A DNA stretch of 64,000 bases from UBA2336 sp049306095 (GCA_049306095.1 JBAQPU010000034.1:106045-170044), one strand, 5' to 3'; shown: positions 16,063-25,565, counted from the first letter of the stretch. Notes: a model not told the origin generated them from the letters alone. Numbers and translations: made by a program.

Positions 16063-19000
16063 TTATGCCGATGTCCTTGCATAAATAATTTGCTGCCCAC
16101 CCGGATAGTTCGTGTAAATGTGTTGATATACATGAATGGTTTTCTCACTTACATCCTGGTCGGTGTATGAGGTTTGCGGAAGCCATTGCAGCGTGTCAAA
16201 TATTGTTGTCTTTACTTGAGCTGTTATTTGACGGCTTTCACGCCAACGGTCTATATGCAATTTTTCAGTTTTCAGTTTGGCTAAAATATCAACCGATACT
16301 TTTTTCACGTCTTTGATTTCAGAGGCAGTTAACTCTTTACCTGAACGAAGGAGATCAAAAATGGCTAATGACTCCTGGTCTAATCCTTCACGGATGGCTC
16401 TGGCATCTTCAATATTTAAATCTTTAATGAAATTGCTCAGGTTCTCAAATGCTCTCATCGTGTCTTCTAAACTTTTTCCCTGATTGTATTCTTCAATGAT
16501 TTCCCGATAACGGTCATAGAATTTTATGCGCAGCGGATTTTCTTTCATCATCTGCTCAAGCTTTTGTTCTACGGCTCTTTGTAAATCAAAAACGACTGTG
16601 TTCTTTTTCTGAGTTTTGGCGAATGCCGCTTTTAATTTATCGAAGTCGAGCTTACTGAGGTCAACATAAACACCATCCGGTTCGTTGGCATTCTTTGGTT
16701 CTACCAAAATGCTCTCATTTACTATTTGCTGAAGCTCGGTGATGATGCTAACCACGTCAGCCGATTTGGTCTGTTGATTCAATTGCTGGTAGATGGCTTC
16801 TATTGCATTGAACTGGCGGATGAATGGCTTTACTTGTTCTTCAGGGTAAAGGGCATGGTATTTCCGAAATACATCTCGGGCCATGATTTCAAACTTCGTT
16901 CGGGTGGTCTCATTCAGGCAAACACAATCCACTGCTTTTTTTATGTGTGCAATCTTTTCCATAGGCTTTGCATCTGCATTGCTTAGGTCTCCAAGATTGA
17001 AACCGAGTTCGCTCAAATATCCTTTTGTTTGTCGAATTGACTCTTTCAACTCCTCCGCCAACTGCTCCAGTAATTCAACCGGCCTTTTTGTTTCTCCAGA
17101 CTCGCCACCACCACTACCACCACCGCCTTTTCCACCTTCACCATAAACCGAATAGGCTTTTTCTAATTGCTTATAAACATTTCCATAATCCACAATTAAA
17201 CCATTCTCCTTTTCATCATCGTACACACGGTTTGCCCTTGCAATGGTCTGCATTAATGTATGTCCCTTGATTGGCTTATCGAGATAAACAGTAGAAACGC
17301 ATGGTGCATCAAACCCAGTTATCCACATGGCGCAAACTATGGCTAAGCGAAATGGATTATCTTCGTCTTTAAATTCTTTTTCCAGGTCACGCTCTACCAT
17401 TTTCTTGCGGTGGGGCGCAATCTCCAGTTCCATTTTGCGGAATTTATCAACTTCGTTTTGTTCCGAGCTTACAATAACGCAAACTTCTGTTTCCTCAACT
17501 CTTTTCAGTTTTCGTTGTAAAGCTTGCTCTTCCTGCTGGTCAGTTGCTTGTTCAATTCGTTTCTTTAAATCACTAACATATATTGGCCAGTGTTTTTGTA
17601 TGAGGTCATGCATTCTCACGGCAGTGGGCTTATCTAATGCCACATACATTGCCTTGCCCTGATACCCTCTTTCATTGAAATGCCAAACAAGGTCTTTGGC
17701 AATGGCATTTAAACGGGGTTCAGCAGTAAGTACAACATAATCCTTTTGAAATAAATACGTGAGCTTGCGCTTCTGGTCATCATCCAGATTTTCATCTTCC
17801 AGAATCTCAGCCATGCGGTCATCTAACTGCGGATTTTGTATTCCGAGTTTCTCACCCCGATTCAAATAACGCAAGGGTAGTGTGGCTCCGTCTTGAATGG
17901 CACGCTTGAAATCATAGACAGAAACATATTCACCAAAAATATTCTTCGTTAGCTCTTCTTCCTCTTTAATAATAGGCGTTCCTGTGAAACCTAAATACGA
18001 GGCATTGGGTATTCCCTGAAAGCGCATGTTTCGCGCAAAGGTTCCGGCTTGTGTACGGTGTGCCTCATCGGATATTACAATGATATTCTTTCTAACGGTA
18101 ATGAGTGGATATTCGCTCTCAACTTTGGGGTCAATTGAAAACTTATGAATGAGTGTAAATACATACCGATGATTTTCCTTTAACAGTTCCCTTAAATGCT
18201 CTCGACTTTTAGCAACCACTTCTTTACTGGTGGTGGCGCCTACTCCGGTAAACGTGTCATACAATTGCCTTTCTAACTCACTTCTATCAACCACCACCAA
18301 AAAAGTATAAGAGCCTCCAAACTTTCTATGAATTTTCTGGCAGATAAAAACCATTGAATACGATTTGCCGCTTCCCTGAGTATGCCAGAATACACCCAAC
18401 TTTCCCTTTAGTTCTTCAATGCTGGCCGCTTTATCAATTACTTTATTCACACCAATAAACTGGTGGTTCTTGGCCATAATCTTCACTACATCGCCTCCGC
18501 TATCATCAAACAGCAGGAAATTTTCAAAGATGTCCATGAGGTTTTGTTTGGAACAAGTACCTCGTAACATGGTATCAAGACTTACAATGCCCTCTTCCTC
18601 TTCCGTGATTCGCTTCCAGTCTAAAAAATATTTATAGGGACTTGTTACGGTTCCTACCTTGGCATCGGTGCCATTGCTGAGAATAATGAAAGCGTTGCAA
18701 TGAAATACATGGGGAATGGTATCCTTGTAGTCTGTAATGTTATCGGTAAAGGCGTTGCGTAAATCGGTGTGGTGTGCCTTTAGCTCAAAGAACACCAAGG
18801 GTATTCCGTTAACAAAACCGACAATATCAGGACGCCTGTTATACAGTTCACCTACTACTTCAAATTGCCTGACAGCTAAAAAATGATTGCTGGCGGGATT
18901 CTCGAAATTGAAAACCTGTAGCTTTTGTTTTTCAAGTTCACCTTCATTGTTTGTAAAGCTAACTTCAACTCCTTCTTTGAAAAGCTTGTACTTATCTTTG

Positions 19001-19272
19001 TTAATGCGGCCTAATGTTTTATCTGAACTTTTTTGCTCAATTTGTTCAATGGCTTGCTGATATGCTGCCTCCGGTAGTTCAGGGTTTAACGCTTTGAGTG
19101 CCTGTGCTAAATATCTTCTGAGAATTACTTCACCTTTATTTTCGCGCCCCAATAAACCATCTGCACCGAAACTCTCGTTTGTCCAGGCGGTGAGTACTTT
19201 CCAGCCGAGTTCTTCCAGCACATCTTGCGTGGCGGTTTCAATTAATCCGTCTTCAGAGTATTCGTAGCTCAT
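16063..19272 (-). CDS. hsdR: Type I restriction enzyme R subunit HsdR
   Basis: 1069 residues. The N-terminal nuclease domain shows the PD-(D/E)xK pattern RRPDIVGFVNGIPLVFFELK (about 148-167). The SF2 translocase follows with Walker A HTQGSGKS (about 304-311), DEAH in ISDEAHRTQAG, and FTGTPI. A helical C-terminal domain binds the HsdM/HsdS core. The enzyme translocates DNA from an unmethylated site and cuts at a distance. A Gly-rich linker (GEGGKGGGGSGGGESGE) interrupts the protein in the last third. It is the final gene of the AbiE-HsdMSR operon and overlaps hsdS by 4 bp. All main motifs look intact. Confidence 0.96.
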   Translation of the reverse strand: MSYEYSEDGLIETATQDVLEELGWKVLTAWTNESFGADGLLGRENKGEVILRRYLAQALKALNPELPEAAYQQAIEQIEQKSSDKTLGRINKDKYKLFKEGVEVSFTNNEGELEKQKLQVFNFENPASNHFLAVRQFEVVGELYNRRPDIVGFVNGIPLVFFELKAHHTDLRNAFTDNITDYKDTIPHVFHCNAFIILSNGTDAKVGTVTSPYKYFLDWKRITEEEEGIVSLDTMLRGTCSKQNLMDIFENFLLFDDSGGDVVKIMAKNHQFIGVNKVIDKAASIEELKGKLGVFWHTQGSGKSYSMVFICQKIHRKFGGSYTFLVVVDRSELERQLYDTFTGVGATTSKEVVAKSREHLRELLKENHRYVFTLIHKFSIDPKVESEYPLITVRKNIIVISDEAHRTQAGTFARNMRFQGIPNASYLGFTGTPIIKEEEELTKNIFGEYVSVYDFKRAIQDGATLPLRYLNRGEKLGIQNPQLDDRMAEILEDENLDDDQKRKLTYLFQKDYVVLTAEPRLNAIAKDLVWHFNERGYQGKAMYVALDKPTAVRMHDLIQKHWPIYVSDLKKRIEQATDQQEEQALQRKLKRVEETEVCVIVSSEQNEVDKFRKMELEIAPHRKKMVERDLEKEFKDEDNPFRLAIVCAMWITGFDAPCVSTVYLDKPIKGHTLMQTIARANRVYDDEKENGLIVDYGNVYKQLEKAYSVYGEGGKGGGGSGGGESGETKRPVELLEQLAEELKESIRQTKGYLSELGFNLGDLSNADAKPMEKIAHIKKAVDCVCLNETTRTKFEIMARDVFRKYHALYPEEQVKPFIRQFNAIEAIYQQLNQQTKSADVVSIITELQQIVNESILVEPKNANEPDGVYVDLSKLDFDKLKAAFAKTQKKNTVVFDLQRAVEQKLEQMMKENPLRIKFYDRYREIIEEYNQGKSLEDTMRAFENLSNFIKDLNIEDARAIREGLDQESLAIFDLLRSGKELTASEIKDVKKVSVDILAKLKTEKLHIDRWRESRQITAQVKTTIFDTLQWLPQTSYTDQDVSEKTIHVYQHIYTNYPGGQQIIYARTSA

Positions 19273-20549
19273 CGGGTAGTGGATTTACTTTTATAAAATT
19301 CAAGAGGCTCTGCCGCAATTGCCAATGTTTCTTCTTTTGCTTCTTCCAGATTAATTACACCACTCATTAATCTGGGTAACAAAATATCGCGGGCTTCCTT
19401 TAGGAGTCGATTCTGCTTGGATAAATTAAGAATTTGTTCCTGAACAGGATTTACATTTTTTTCGAATTCCTGTAACAACTCTTTATTTGGAATTGAAACT
19501 TTTACAAAATCTAATTCTTTTCGCTTTAAATGTTTCATTGTTGCCCCCGTTGTTAAATTATTAAATTCAGATAGAGCATATAATAAAGCTTGGTGAACAA
19601 ACTCTCTTGGGGTTCCGTTAATTGGAGTTACTTTAAATAAGTGTTGATTTAGCCATCCATCTTCTCCTTGCCAAATGACAACTTCAAGTGAGCCAGACCA
19701 AGAAAAAAGTATGTCTCCACTTTTTATTAAAAACTTATTTGGAACTCTGCTGCCATCATTACGTGGAGTATCATTTCCGATTCCTGCTTTTAATTCTTTT
19801 ATTTTTATAATTGGAAACCCTGTAACAAACCAATCTGTTGGTTTAAAAGCAAAGCCGTTTAAAAATTCTGCAATCTCAGTCATAGAAACTTTCTTCCATC
19901 CTTCAGGCAACCCAGTATCTGCATTTATTTCCACCTGTTCACCATTAACTGTAAACTTTACAAACCACTCTTCATAGGTACGTTGTGCCAGTTCTTCTAA
20001 CAGTTTAATGCGTTTTAGATTGTTTTCAATCAAATCATCATAAGCTGAAAGAATAGATGCTATCTTTCGCTGAGTAGATAATGGAGGAAGTAGAATTTTG
20101 ATTTGGTAAATCCTCTTTGGAGCGGTGTGTTTCACCTTTGTTCCTGTAGCTGACCCAAAGATTTCATTTCTCACTCCATTTGTAAAAAATAAATAGTAAA
20201 TAAATTTACTAAAGATTTTATCCTTCTTAATGTCTGAAATTAATCCTATTCGCTGGTTATGAAGAAATTTATTATTTGACGGTACCAAGCCTGGGCTTCC
20301 TATCAAACCTGGGCCTTGCTCCGTCATAGCAATAACGACATCGTTTCTTTTTAATAAATATTCATCAGGGAATTTTCCCAAGTAGAATTTCTCCTTTCCA
20401 TCACGAACTCTAAATCCGCCTTGTTCAAAAAAATTACCGGGCGTAACTACAATTAAGTCACCTTCGCTACTAAAATATTCTCCTTTGAAAGCCCAGCCAT
20501 GCTTTATTTGGAACAGTTTACCTAATTGTATTTCTTCCCAAGTATTCAT
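19269..20549 (-). CDS. hsdS: Type I restriction-modification specificity subunit HsdS
   Basis: 426 residues with two target-recognition domains: the first from MNTWEEIQLGKLFQIKHGWAF, the second from EGWKKVSMTEIAEFLNGFAF (about 206-225). Each is followed by a conserved helical spacer, seen as LPPLSTQRKIASILSAYDDL (about 156-175) and, in diverged form, after 350. HsdS sets the two half-sites of the recognised DNA sequence, which cannot be predicted here. The start overlaps the hsdM stop and its stop overlaps the hsdR start (ATGA both times), so expression is coupled. Length is normal and nothing looks broken. Confidence 0.95.
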   Translation of the reverse strand: MNTWEEIQLGKLFQIKHGWAFKGEYFSSEGDLIVVTPGNFFEQGGFRVRDGKEKFYLGKFPDEYLLKRNDVVIAMTEQGPGLIGSPGLVPSNNKFLHNQRIGLISDIKKDKIFSKFIYYLFFTNGVRNEIFGSATGTKVKHTAPKRIYQIKILLPPLSTQRKIASILSAYDDLIENNLKRIKLLEELAQRTYEEWFVKFTVNGEQVEINADTGLPEGWKKVSMTEIAEFLNGFAFKPTDWFVTGFPIIKIKELKAGIGNDTPRNDGSRVPNKFLIKSGDILFSWSGSLEVVIWQGEDGWLNQHLFKVTPINGTPREFVHQALLYALSEFNNLTTGATMKHLKRKELDFVKVSIPNKELLQEFEKNVNPVQEQILNLSKQNRLLKEARDILLPRLMSGVINLEEAKEETLAIAAEPLEFYKSKSTTR

Positions 20550-22114
20550 ATCAGCTCTTTCATATTTATCGCAATCACCTTTGAAAGCTGTATAGCCTCG
20601 GTATTTAAAAAGTCTAACTCTTTCTGAATTTCACCTAATCTCTCATTGTAATCAAATCCATCGCTATCAATCACTTTCACCCCTACATATCTTCCCGGTG
20701 TAAGGCTATAATCATTCTCCTTTACTTCATCCAATGTTACAATCTTGCAAAGGCCTTCAATATCGTGGTACTTCTTATCAGGGAAACGCTCATTAAACCA
20801 TGTGTTGCTTTTATTTACCTGAGGCTTTTCACCACGGTATAATTTCATAATGGCGGTGAGCCCTTCTAATTGTTCTTCGCTAAAATCATTGATAGTGGTG
20901 GTTACTTTGCGGAACACATTTCGTGCGTCAATCATCAAAATCTTTTGCTTGTTCTCTTTACGCTTGCCTTTATCGTAAAACCAAATATGGCAGGGCAGTG
21001 AGCGTGTATAGAAAAAGTTATTGCTCACACTCACAATGCAATCAACCGCTCCGGTTTCTATCAATTGCTGGCGTATGAGTTTTTCGCTGTGCCCTGCATC
21101 GGTAGCAGAACTGGCCATTACAAAACCTGCCCGTCCGGTCTTATTTAAGTAGCTGTAAAAATATTGCATCCACAAATAATTGGCGTTATCGGCTTTCGGT
21201 AAACCAAAGGGCAAGCGCGGGTCAGTCTTTACAAAATCTTTGCCCTTATCAACCTTGTTTACATTAAAGGGAGGATTGGCCATTACAAAATCGCATTTGC
21301 CAACAAGGTTGTGCGGGTCGCTGTAAAAACTGTTGGCCTCAATTATTTTTCCTTCAATGCCATGTATGGCCAAATTGATTTTAGCAAGCTTGGTGTTATT
21401 GGTTTTTTGTTCAGTACCGTAACACTTAATCACTTCGTTTACCTCTTTGTTGCTGTGGCTCTTTACAAAGTAGCCTGTTTGCACAAACATACCGCCCGAA
21501 CCACAGGCGGGGTCGTGTATAATGCCGTGGTCAGGTTCAATGAAATTGACAATCAACTGCACTAAGCTTGGAGGCGTAAAAAATTCTCCACCTTCCTGCG
21601 CACCGGCACCCTGCATAGAGAACTTCATGAGGAAGTATTCATAGATGCGCCCGAACACATCGCCCGTTGCTTTCTTCACGGCATCTTTGTTAAACACGCG
21701 TATCAAATCGCGTAACAAATCGCTTTCAAATTCTTGATAGTTTTTAGGAAGGTTGCCTTGTAAGTCGGGATACTCGGCCTCAATCGTTTTCATCGCTTTG
21801 TTGATAGCCGTAGCGATGTCTTTACTTTCAGGTAATGCAGCGAGGTATTCGTACTGAGCTTCGTTAGGAAGCATGATAGCCCCGGCAGCTAGGTAATCTT
21901 CTTTGGTAGCCGGTCTTTTTCCGCGTGGGCCCTTTGGTATTTTACTTTCAACAATAGGTTTCGCCTCCTCGTATTTGTTTTGGGCAAAGCGTAATAGCAC
22001 CAACCCCAACACCGGGTCTTTATATTCGGCAGCCGTTAATTTGCTGTTCGCACGAAGGGCATCGGCTGCATCCCACAATTCTTTTTCGAGTTGGCGTATT
22101 TGTTCCTGTGTCAT
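20546..22114 (-). CDS. hsdM: Type I restriction-modification methyltransferase subunit HsdM
   Basis: 522 residues. An N-terminal HsdM_N helical domain (to about 135) precedes the N6-adenine methyltransferase domain, with the SAM-binding motif DPACGSGGM (about 202-210) and the catalytic motif NPPF (about 270). A C-terminal helical tail contacts HsdS. It methylates adenines in the site chosen by HsdS and forms the complex with HsdR. The ATG is 4 bp past the AbiEii stop, so restriction-modification and AbiE are in one operon. Confidence 0.96.
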   Translation of the reverse strand: MTQEQIRQLEKELWDAADALRANSKLTAAEYKDPVLGLVLLRFAQNKYEEAKPIVESKIPKGPRGKRPATKEDYLAAGAIMLPNEAQYEYLAALPESKDIATAINKAMKTIEAEYPDLQGNLPKNYQEFESDLLRDLIRVFNKDAVKKATGDVFGRIYEYFLMKFSMQGAGAQEGGEFFTPPSLVQLIVNFIEPDHGIIHDPACGSGGMFVQTGYFVKSHSNKEVNEVIKCYGTEQKTNNTKLAKINLAIHGIEGKIIEANSFYSDPHNLVGKCDFVMANPPFNVNKVDKGKDFVKTDPRLPFGLPKADNANYLWMQYFYSYLNKTGRAGFVMASSATDAGHSEKLIRQQLIETGAVDCIVSVSNNFFYTRSLPCHIWFYDKGKRKENKQKILMIDARNVFRKVTTTINDFSEEQLEGLTAIMKLYRGEKPQVNKSNTWFNERFPDKKYHDIEGLCKIVTLDEVKENDYSLTPGRYVGVKVIDSDGFDYNERLGEIQKELDFLNTEAIQLSKVIAINMKELI

Positions 22115-22118
22115 GAGT

Positions 22119-23183
22119 CTATGATAACTTCGCGTTTAATTCAATGGATTTGTGCCAGTAATAAAATGCTTCAGGATTGGTTTTCTTCAGCTTGTTAAGT
22201 TTTAGGTGATTTGTGCTTTCTATCTTTAAATCTGCCAATTGCGTTGGCGATTCAAATCTTCCTGGCTCACCGGTTTCATCTGCCTGCAACAGGCTACAGA
22301 GATAAGCGGTTTTAGCCGATGCCGTGATGGCTTCCTCAATTTTAAACCGATCAAGAATGAAATTCGTGATGTTGGTGATGCCGGTTTGTAAATGAATAAA
22401 CTCTTGACGGGCCTGGTCGCGTTGGGCCAGTATGTGGCACGTTTCGGTGGTGTCTTGCAACACCTGTTTCCAGGTGATGTTCAACTTTCGGTAAGCAATT
22501 TCTTCGTGCACCACTTTCAGGAAGCTCTTTTTCACCAGTTCAAAATCGGAGGAGAGATCAAAGAGCAGGCCCACATCGTACAATTGCTTGATGATTTCCA
22601 CAGGCCTGTTCTTGGTGTACAAAATGCCGGTGGTAGTAGGTGCGAAAGCGGTTAGCTTATCACCCAGTAGCGATTCGAAAACCGGAATGTTTACCGTGAG
22701 TGGTTCTTTATCGGTTAGTATCCAATCATGAGCAATAGGGTATTCCTTTACTTTCTGATACGGGTTTGCCGCGAAAAGTATATCGAGTAATATGGGCTCT
22801 TCCGGTATGTGGGTATCAACTTTGCTTTTGTAATACAACTTATAGTGTGCTACCGGAGCCTCCACCGCTGATTTGCGGTCGTTATCAGGTGCCCACCTTA
22901 TAAACAGTCCGGTGGCAACAATTTTTTCGAGTAGCGCTTCAATTTCCTTTTGAGGTGTGGATGTTATGATATCAATGTCAATTGAAAATCTGCGAGGCGA
23001 GTTGGTTGACAGCAGCAAGGAAGTACCGCCTTTGAATATGAAGTCGAGCTTATGTGCGACAAGCTGTTCTAATAGTGTAAAGGCGTAGATTACTTTCTCC
23101 AATAATTTAGGATCACCCTTTTTGCCAAGTGATGCGGATACTTTTCGTATCCATTCTAATTCGTATGAGGCCCTGTCTATCAT
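22119..23183 (-). CDS. AbiEii-type nucleotidyltransferase toxin
   Basis: 354 residues. The DUF1814/AbiEii signatures are present: FIFKGGTSLLLS (about 47-58) with the NTase GGTS turn, and RRFSIDIDI (about 64-72) with the two catalytic Asp. AbiEii toxins are nucleotidyltransferases, and some relatives modify tRNA acceptor ends; AbiE systems give abortive-infection phage defence. The cognate AbiEi gene lies 21 bp upstream. Length fits the larger AbiEii group. hsdM follows after 4 bp. Confidence 0.92.
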   Translation of the reverse strand: MIDRASYELEWIRKVSASLGKKGDPKLLEKVIYAFTLLEQLVAHKLDFIFKGGTSLLLSTNSPRRFSIDIDIITSTPQKEIEALLEKIVATGLFIRWAPDNDRKSAVEAPVAHYKLYYKSKVDTHIPEEPILLDILFAANPYQKVKEYPIAHDWILTDKEPLTVNIPVFESLLGDKLTAFAPTTTGILYTKNRPVEIIKQLYDVGLLFDLSSDFELVKKSFLKVVHEEIAYRKLNITWKQVLQDTTETCHILAQRDQARQEFIHLQTGITNITNFILDRFKIEEAITASAKTAYLCSLLQADETGEPGRFESPTQLADLKIESTNHLKLNKLKKTNPEAFYYWHKSIELNAKLS

Positions 23184-23204
23184 GTCAAATTTGCGGCACT
23201 ATTT

Positions 23205-23930
23205 TCAATTATTGCCAAAGTTTTGAATGCGGGTTTCGAGTTCCTTCAGTTTATTCCTCCTCCTGGCGTAACGCTTCATTGCATTGATGTTGATGGTATA
23301 TCGATCAAAAGCATTTTTAAAGATAGTATCCAATTCGGCTTGCTGCGCACTGAACATAACAGGCTCCACCAGGCAGTCGACCAACAATTTTTCAAGTGAA
23401 GCACATACGATGTTTCCATGATTCATAACTGGCGCTTCCGATATCATTGACTTGACAATGATGACTTCATCATGATTTACGATATACTTTTCAAATATCT
23501 CCTTGTCGGGATCCAAAAACACACTTACGGTAGGGCTTACCAGCCGGTTGTGAATGGCTTCGGCAACGGCTTTCTCGGCTTCTATTACCAGGAAATGCTT
23601 AAAGAGTTGAAGTTCCATGAATTCATTAAACCAGCGGGTATCCCAAACGCAGATAGTGGCATAGGGTAATTCTTTATTGATTTTATTATAAAGCCTTTTC
23701 AGCGGTCGGGATATAGCGGGCCGGTATTCGGAGCGTTCTTCGAATGAGTAAGTGCCTCGGGTAACATGATGGATAACCCCTTTCTTTTTGAGTTCATAGA
23801 TTCTCCATTGGAGGGTCTTGATGGCTACATCGGGATATTGGGTTTTTAAAAAGCGTAGGATTTCGCTGGCTGAAACGGATGTTTTGCCCTTAAAATGCTC
23901 TAAAAGTGGCTTTTCTATGGTGATGGCCAT
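23205..23930 (-). CDS. AbiEi-type antitoxin and transcriptional regulator
   Basis: 241 residues from ATG 23930; a TTG 27 bp earlier is in frame but less likely. The N-terminal winged helix-turn-helix (about 1-75) includes IKTLQWRIYELKKKGVIHHV and TRGTYSF, the usual AbiEi pattern. The C-terminal part (DUF6577-like region with CVWDTRWFNEFM) is the antitoxin domain. AbiEi represses its own operon and antagonises AbiEii. It heads the operon AbiEi-AbiEii-HsdM-HsdS-HsdR and is divergent from the Panacea antitoxin gene, so the two systems share one intergenic region. Confidence 0.88.
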   Translation of the reverse strand: MAITIEKPLLEHFKGKTSVSASEILRFLKTQYPDVAIKTLQWRIYELKKKGVIHHVTRGTYSFEERSEYRPAISRPLKRLYNKINKELPYATICVWDTRWFNEFMELQLFKHFLVIEAEKAVAEAIHNRLVSPTVSVFLDPDKEIFEKYIVNHDEVIIVKSMISEAPVMNHGNIVCASLEKLLVDCLVEPVMFSAQQAELDTIFKNAFDRYTININAMKRYARRRNKLKELETRIQNFGNN

Positions 23931-24024
23931 TGGATTGAATATACCAAACTTTGGCAAATATAGGTTTTTTTGCCGAAGTTTTGATGTAAGATGTCGTTAT
24001 ACTGGCATGAGATTTGATGTTATA

Positions 24025-24056
24025 TTTTAGAACATTACCTTGTTCTAAAACAGAAC
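24025..24056. promoter_or_regulatory. Probable operator of the Panacea/RelE-like toxin-antitoxin operon
   Basis: TTTTAGAAC (24025-24033) and GTTCTAAAA (24042-24050) form a perfect 9-bp inverted repeat. A third half-site AGAAC follows at 24052-24056, giving an overlapping GTTCT-n5-AGAAC pair. It covers the -33 region of the promoter, as expected for autorepression by the XRE-domain antitoxin. Confidence 0.65.
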
Positions 24057-24069
24057 TTTGTTATATTTG
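24041..24069 (+). promoter_or_regulatory. Promoter of the Panacea antitoxin operon
   Basis: TTG at 24041-24043 and TATATTTG at 24062-24069 are spaced by 18 bp and fit the Bacteroidota -33/-7 consensus. The start codon is at 24087. Confidence 0.6.
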
Positions 24070-24086
24070 ACGTATAAACAGCCATC

Positions 24087-24878
24087 ATGATAAACCAGGA
24101 AGACATCGGAAACCGCATTGCCACCCTTCGAAAGCGAAAAGACCTTTCACAACTAGAATTGGCAAAGATGCTAGAAATGACCCGACCGTCCCTTGCACAA
24201 ATTGAGCTTGGAAACAGGAACATTAATGCAAGGGAACTCCTCAAATTATCAGAGATTCTTGAGGTCTCTATAGATAATTTGTTAGGCAAGAATTTCATGA
24301 TTAATCACACGTTGCCGGAAGAGAAGGTAAAGAAAAAGAAACAGGAGCCAGAAGAACGTGTATCAGTACCTGATCTGAAGGTGGACAAATTTAAGCAGGT
24401 ACTACTCTACATTTTGGAGCGCTGCGCAGGCAAGCCCAACATTGGAGAAACTGTGCTGAATAAATTGCTTTACTTCATAGAGTTCAACTATTATGAACGA
24501 TATGAGCAACATATGATCGGTGCGACTTTTAAGAAGCTTCAGTTTGGGCCGGTTCCGCAAAATATGGATGCTATTCTTTCTAAAATGGAAGAAGAGTCTT
24601 TAGTCAAGACTTTTAAAACTGATTATCACGGGTTTATGCAAAAGCGATTTTTACCGCTAGCCAAACCTGACCTTACTCAGTTAAAGGCTTCGGAAATAGA
24701 AATTATTGATCATGTCATTAGTACACTTAGTGATTTCTCGGCAAAATCAATTAGCCTTTATTCACATAAGGACTTACCATGGAAGGCTACTGAGGATGGT
24801 GAAGTGATTGATTATGAGTTGGCTCTTTATAGAGAGCCTCCTTACACCGCACGGATTTATAACAACGGACCTGAATGA
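24087..24878 (+). CDS. XRE-family antitoxin with Panacea (DUF4065) domain
   Basis: 263 residues. An N-terminal XRE helix-turn-helix (about 7-65, LSQLELAKMLEMTRPSLAQIE) is joined by a Lys/Glu linker to a Panacea domain (about 98-260) with the typical VLNKLLYFIEFNYYERY and FGPVP. Panacea domains are versatile antitoxin domains that neutralise unrelated toxins; the helix-turn-helix is expected to repress the operon. It overlaps the RelE-like toxin gene by 4 bp and has an inverted-repeat operator upstream. Confidence 0.88.
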   Translation: MINQEDIGNRIATLRKRKDLSQLELAKMLEMTRPSLAQIELGNRNINARELLKLSEILEVSIDNLLGKNFMINHTLPEEKVKKKKQEPEERVSVPDLKVDKFKQVLLYILERCAGKPNIGETVLNKLLYFIEFNYYERYEQHMIGATFKKLQFGPVPQNMDAILSKMEEESLVKTFKTDYHGFMQKRFLPLAKPDLTQLKASEIEIIDHVISTLSDFSAKSISLYSHKDLPWKATEDGEVIDYELALYREPPYTARIYNNGPE

Positions 24879-25219
24879 CTTTTGATGAGATTGAAGAATA
24901 CGGAAAGGATTTTAAGAAGCTCCAGAAAAAATATAAAACGCTGGAGAGTGATATAGCTATTGTTAAAAAGGTACTAGCTGTTCATGCGCATGAACTGCCC
25001 CCGTTCAACAGCCGGTTGAATGGAATGAAAATAAAGACCTGCGTTATTAAAGAGAGGAGATTAGCGTGCAGGTCTATAAAAGGAGCAGGTGTGCAAACGG
25101 GTTTGAAGTTGGTGTATGCTCACTTTGAGGATGAAGAGAAGATCGTTTTCATAGAACTCTATCATGAAGACGATAAACAGCATGAAGACAGGGAACGGAT
25201 ATTAAAAAATTTTAAGTGA
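24875..25219 (+). CDS. RelE/ParE-superfamily toxin paired with a Panacea antitoxin
   Basis: 114 residues. An N-terminal helical hairpin (about 1-45) is followed by a small beta sheet: CVIKERRLACRSIKG, GLKLVYAHFEDEEKIVFIELY and the C-terminal HEDRERILKNF helix. This order and the basic residues fit RelE-type mRNA interferases or ParE-type gyrase toxins. The catalytic set cannot be assigned with certainty. The 4-bp overlap with the antitoxin gene supports a type II toxin-antitoxin pair. Confidence 0.75.
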   Translation: MTFDEIEEYGKDFKKLQKKYKTLESDIAIVKKVLAVHAHELPPFNSRLNGMKIKTCVIKERRLACRSIKGAGVQTGLKLVYAHFEDEEKIVFIELYHEDDKQHEDRERILKNFK

Positions 25220-25565
25220 TATGAAGAGATAAATGCGGGAAATAAAAACAGGAGGCCTGTTAGAGCCCCCTGAATTTGGGATAGACCCGGAACCAGGTCT
25301 GGTAAACCTGGATCCTATAATATTTGCAATTACAATTCTAAGGCATCCGGGTCTAATCTCCAAATCAGAAGGGTTCAACAACACCCAATCCCGTTAAGTG
25401 CGGCCTCCAGGAATTTTAAACGGTTAAGACTACTCATTGATTTAATCAAAGAAGGTCTCATGAATCTGTGAAGTAAACCTTCATGGAAGTCAGCCTATGA
25501 GATACTCGTAAAGAGAAGAGTGTGGCTATTTTTTAAACAGCGTTTAAGTTAAACAACTACTTATC
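25220..25565. other. 346-bp intergenic region before the CBASS-type operon
   Basis: No gene seen. It holds an imperfect hairpin (GGAACCAGGT 25289-25298 with ACCTGGATCC 25306-25315, one mismatch) and a run of T at 25529-25535. A promoter for the operon starting at 25566 should lie here, but no clear -7 box was found. Confidence 0.4.
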
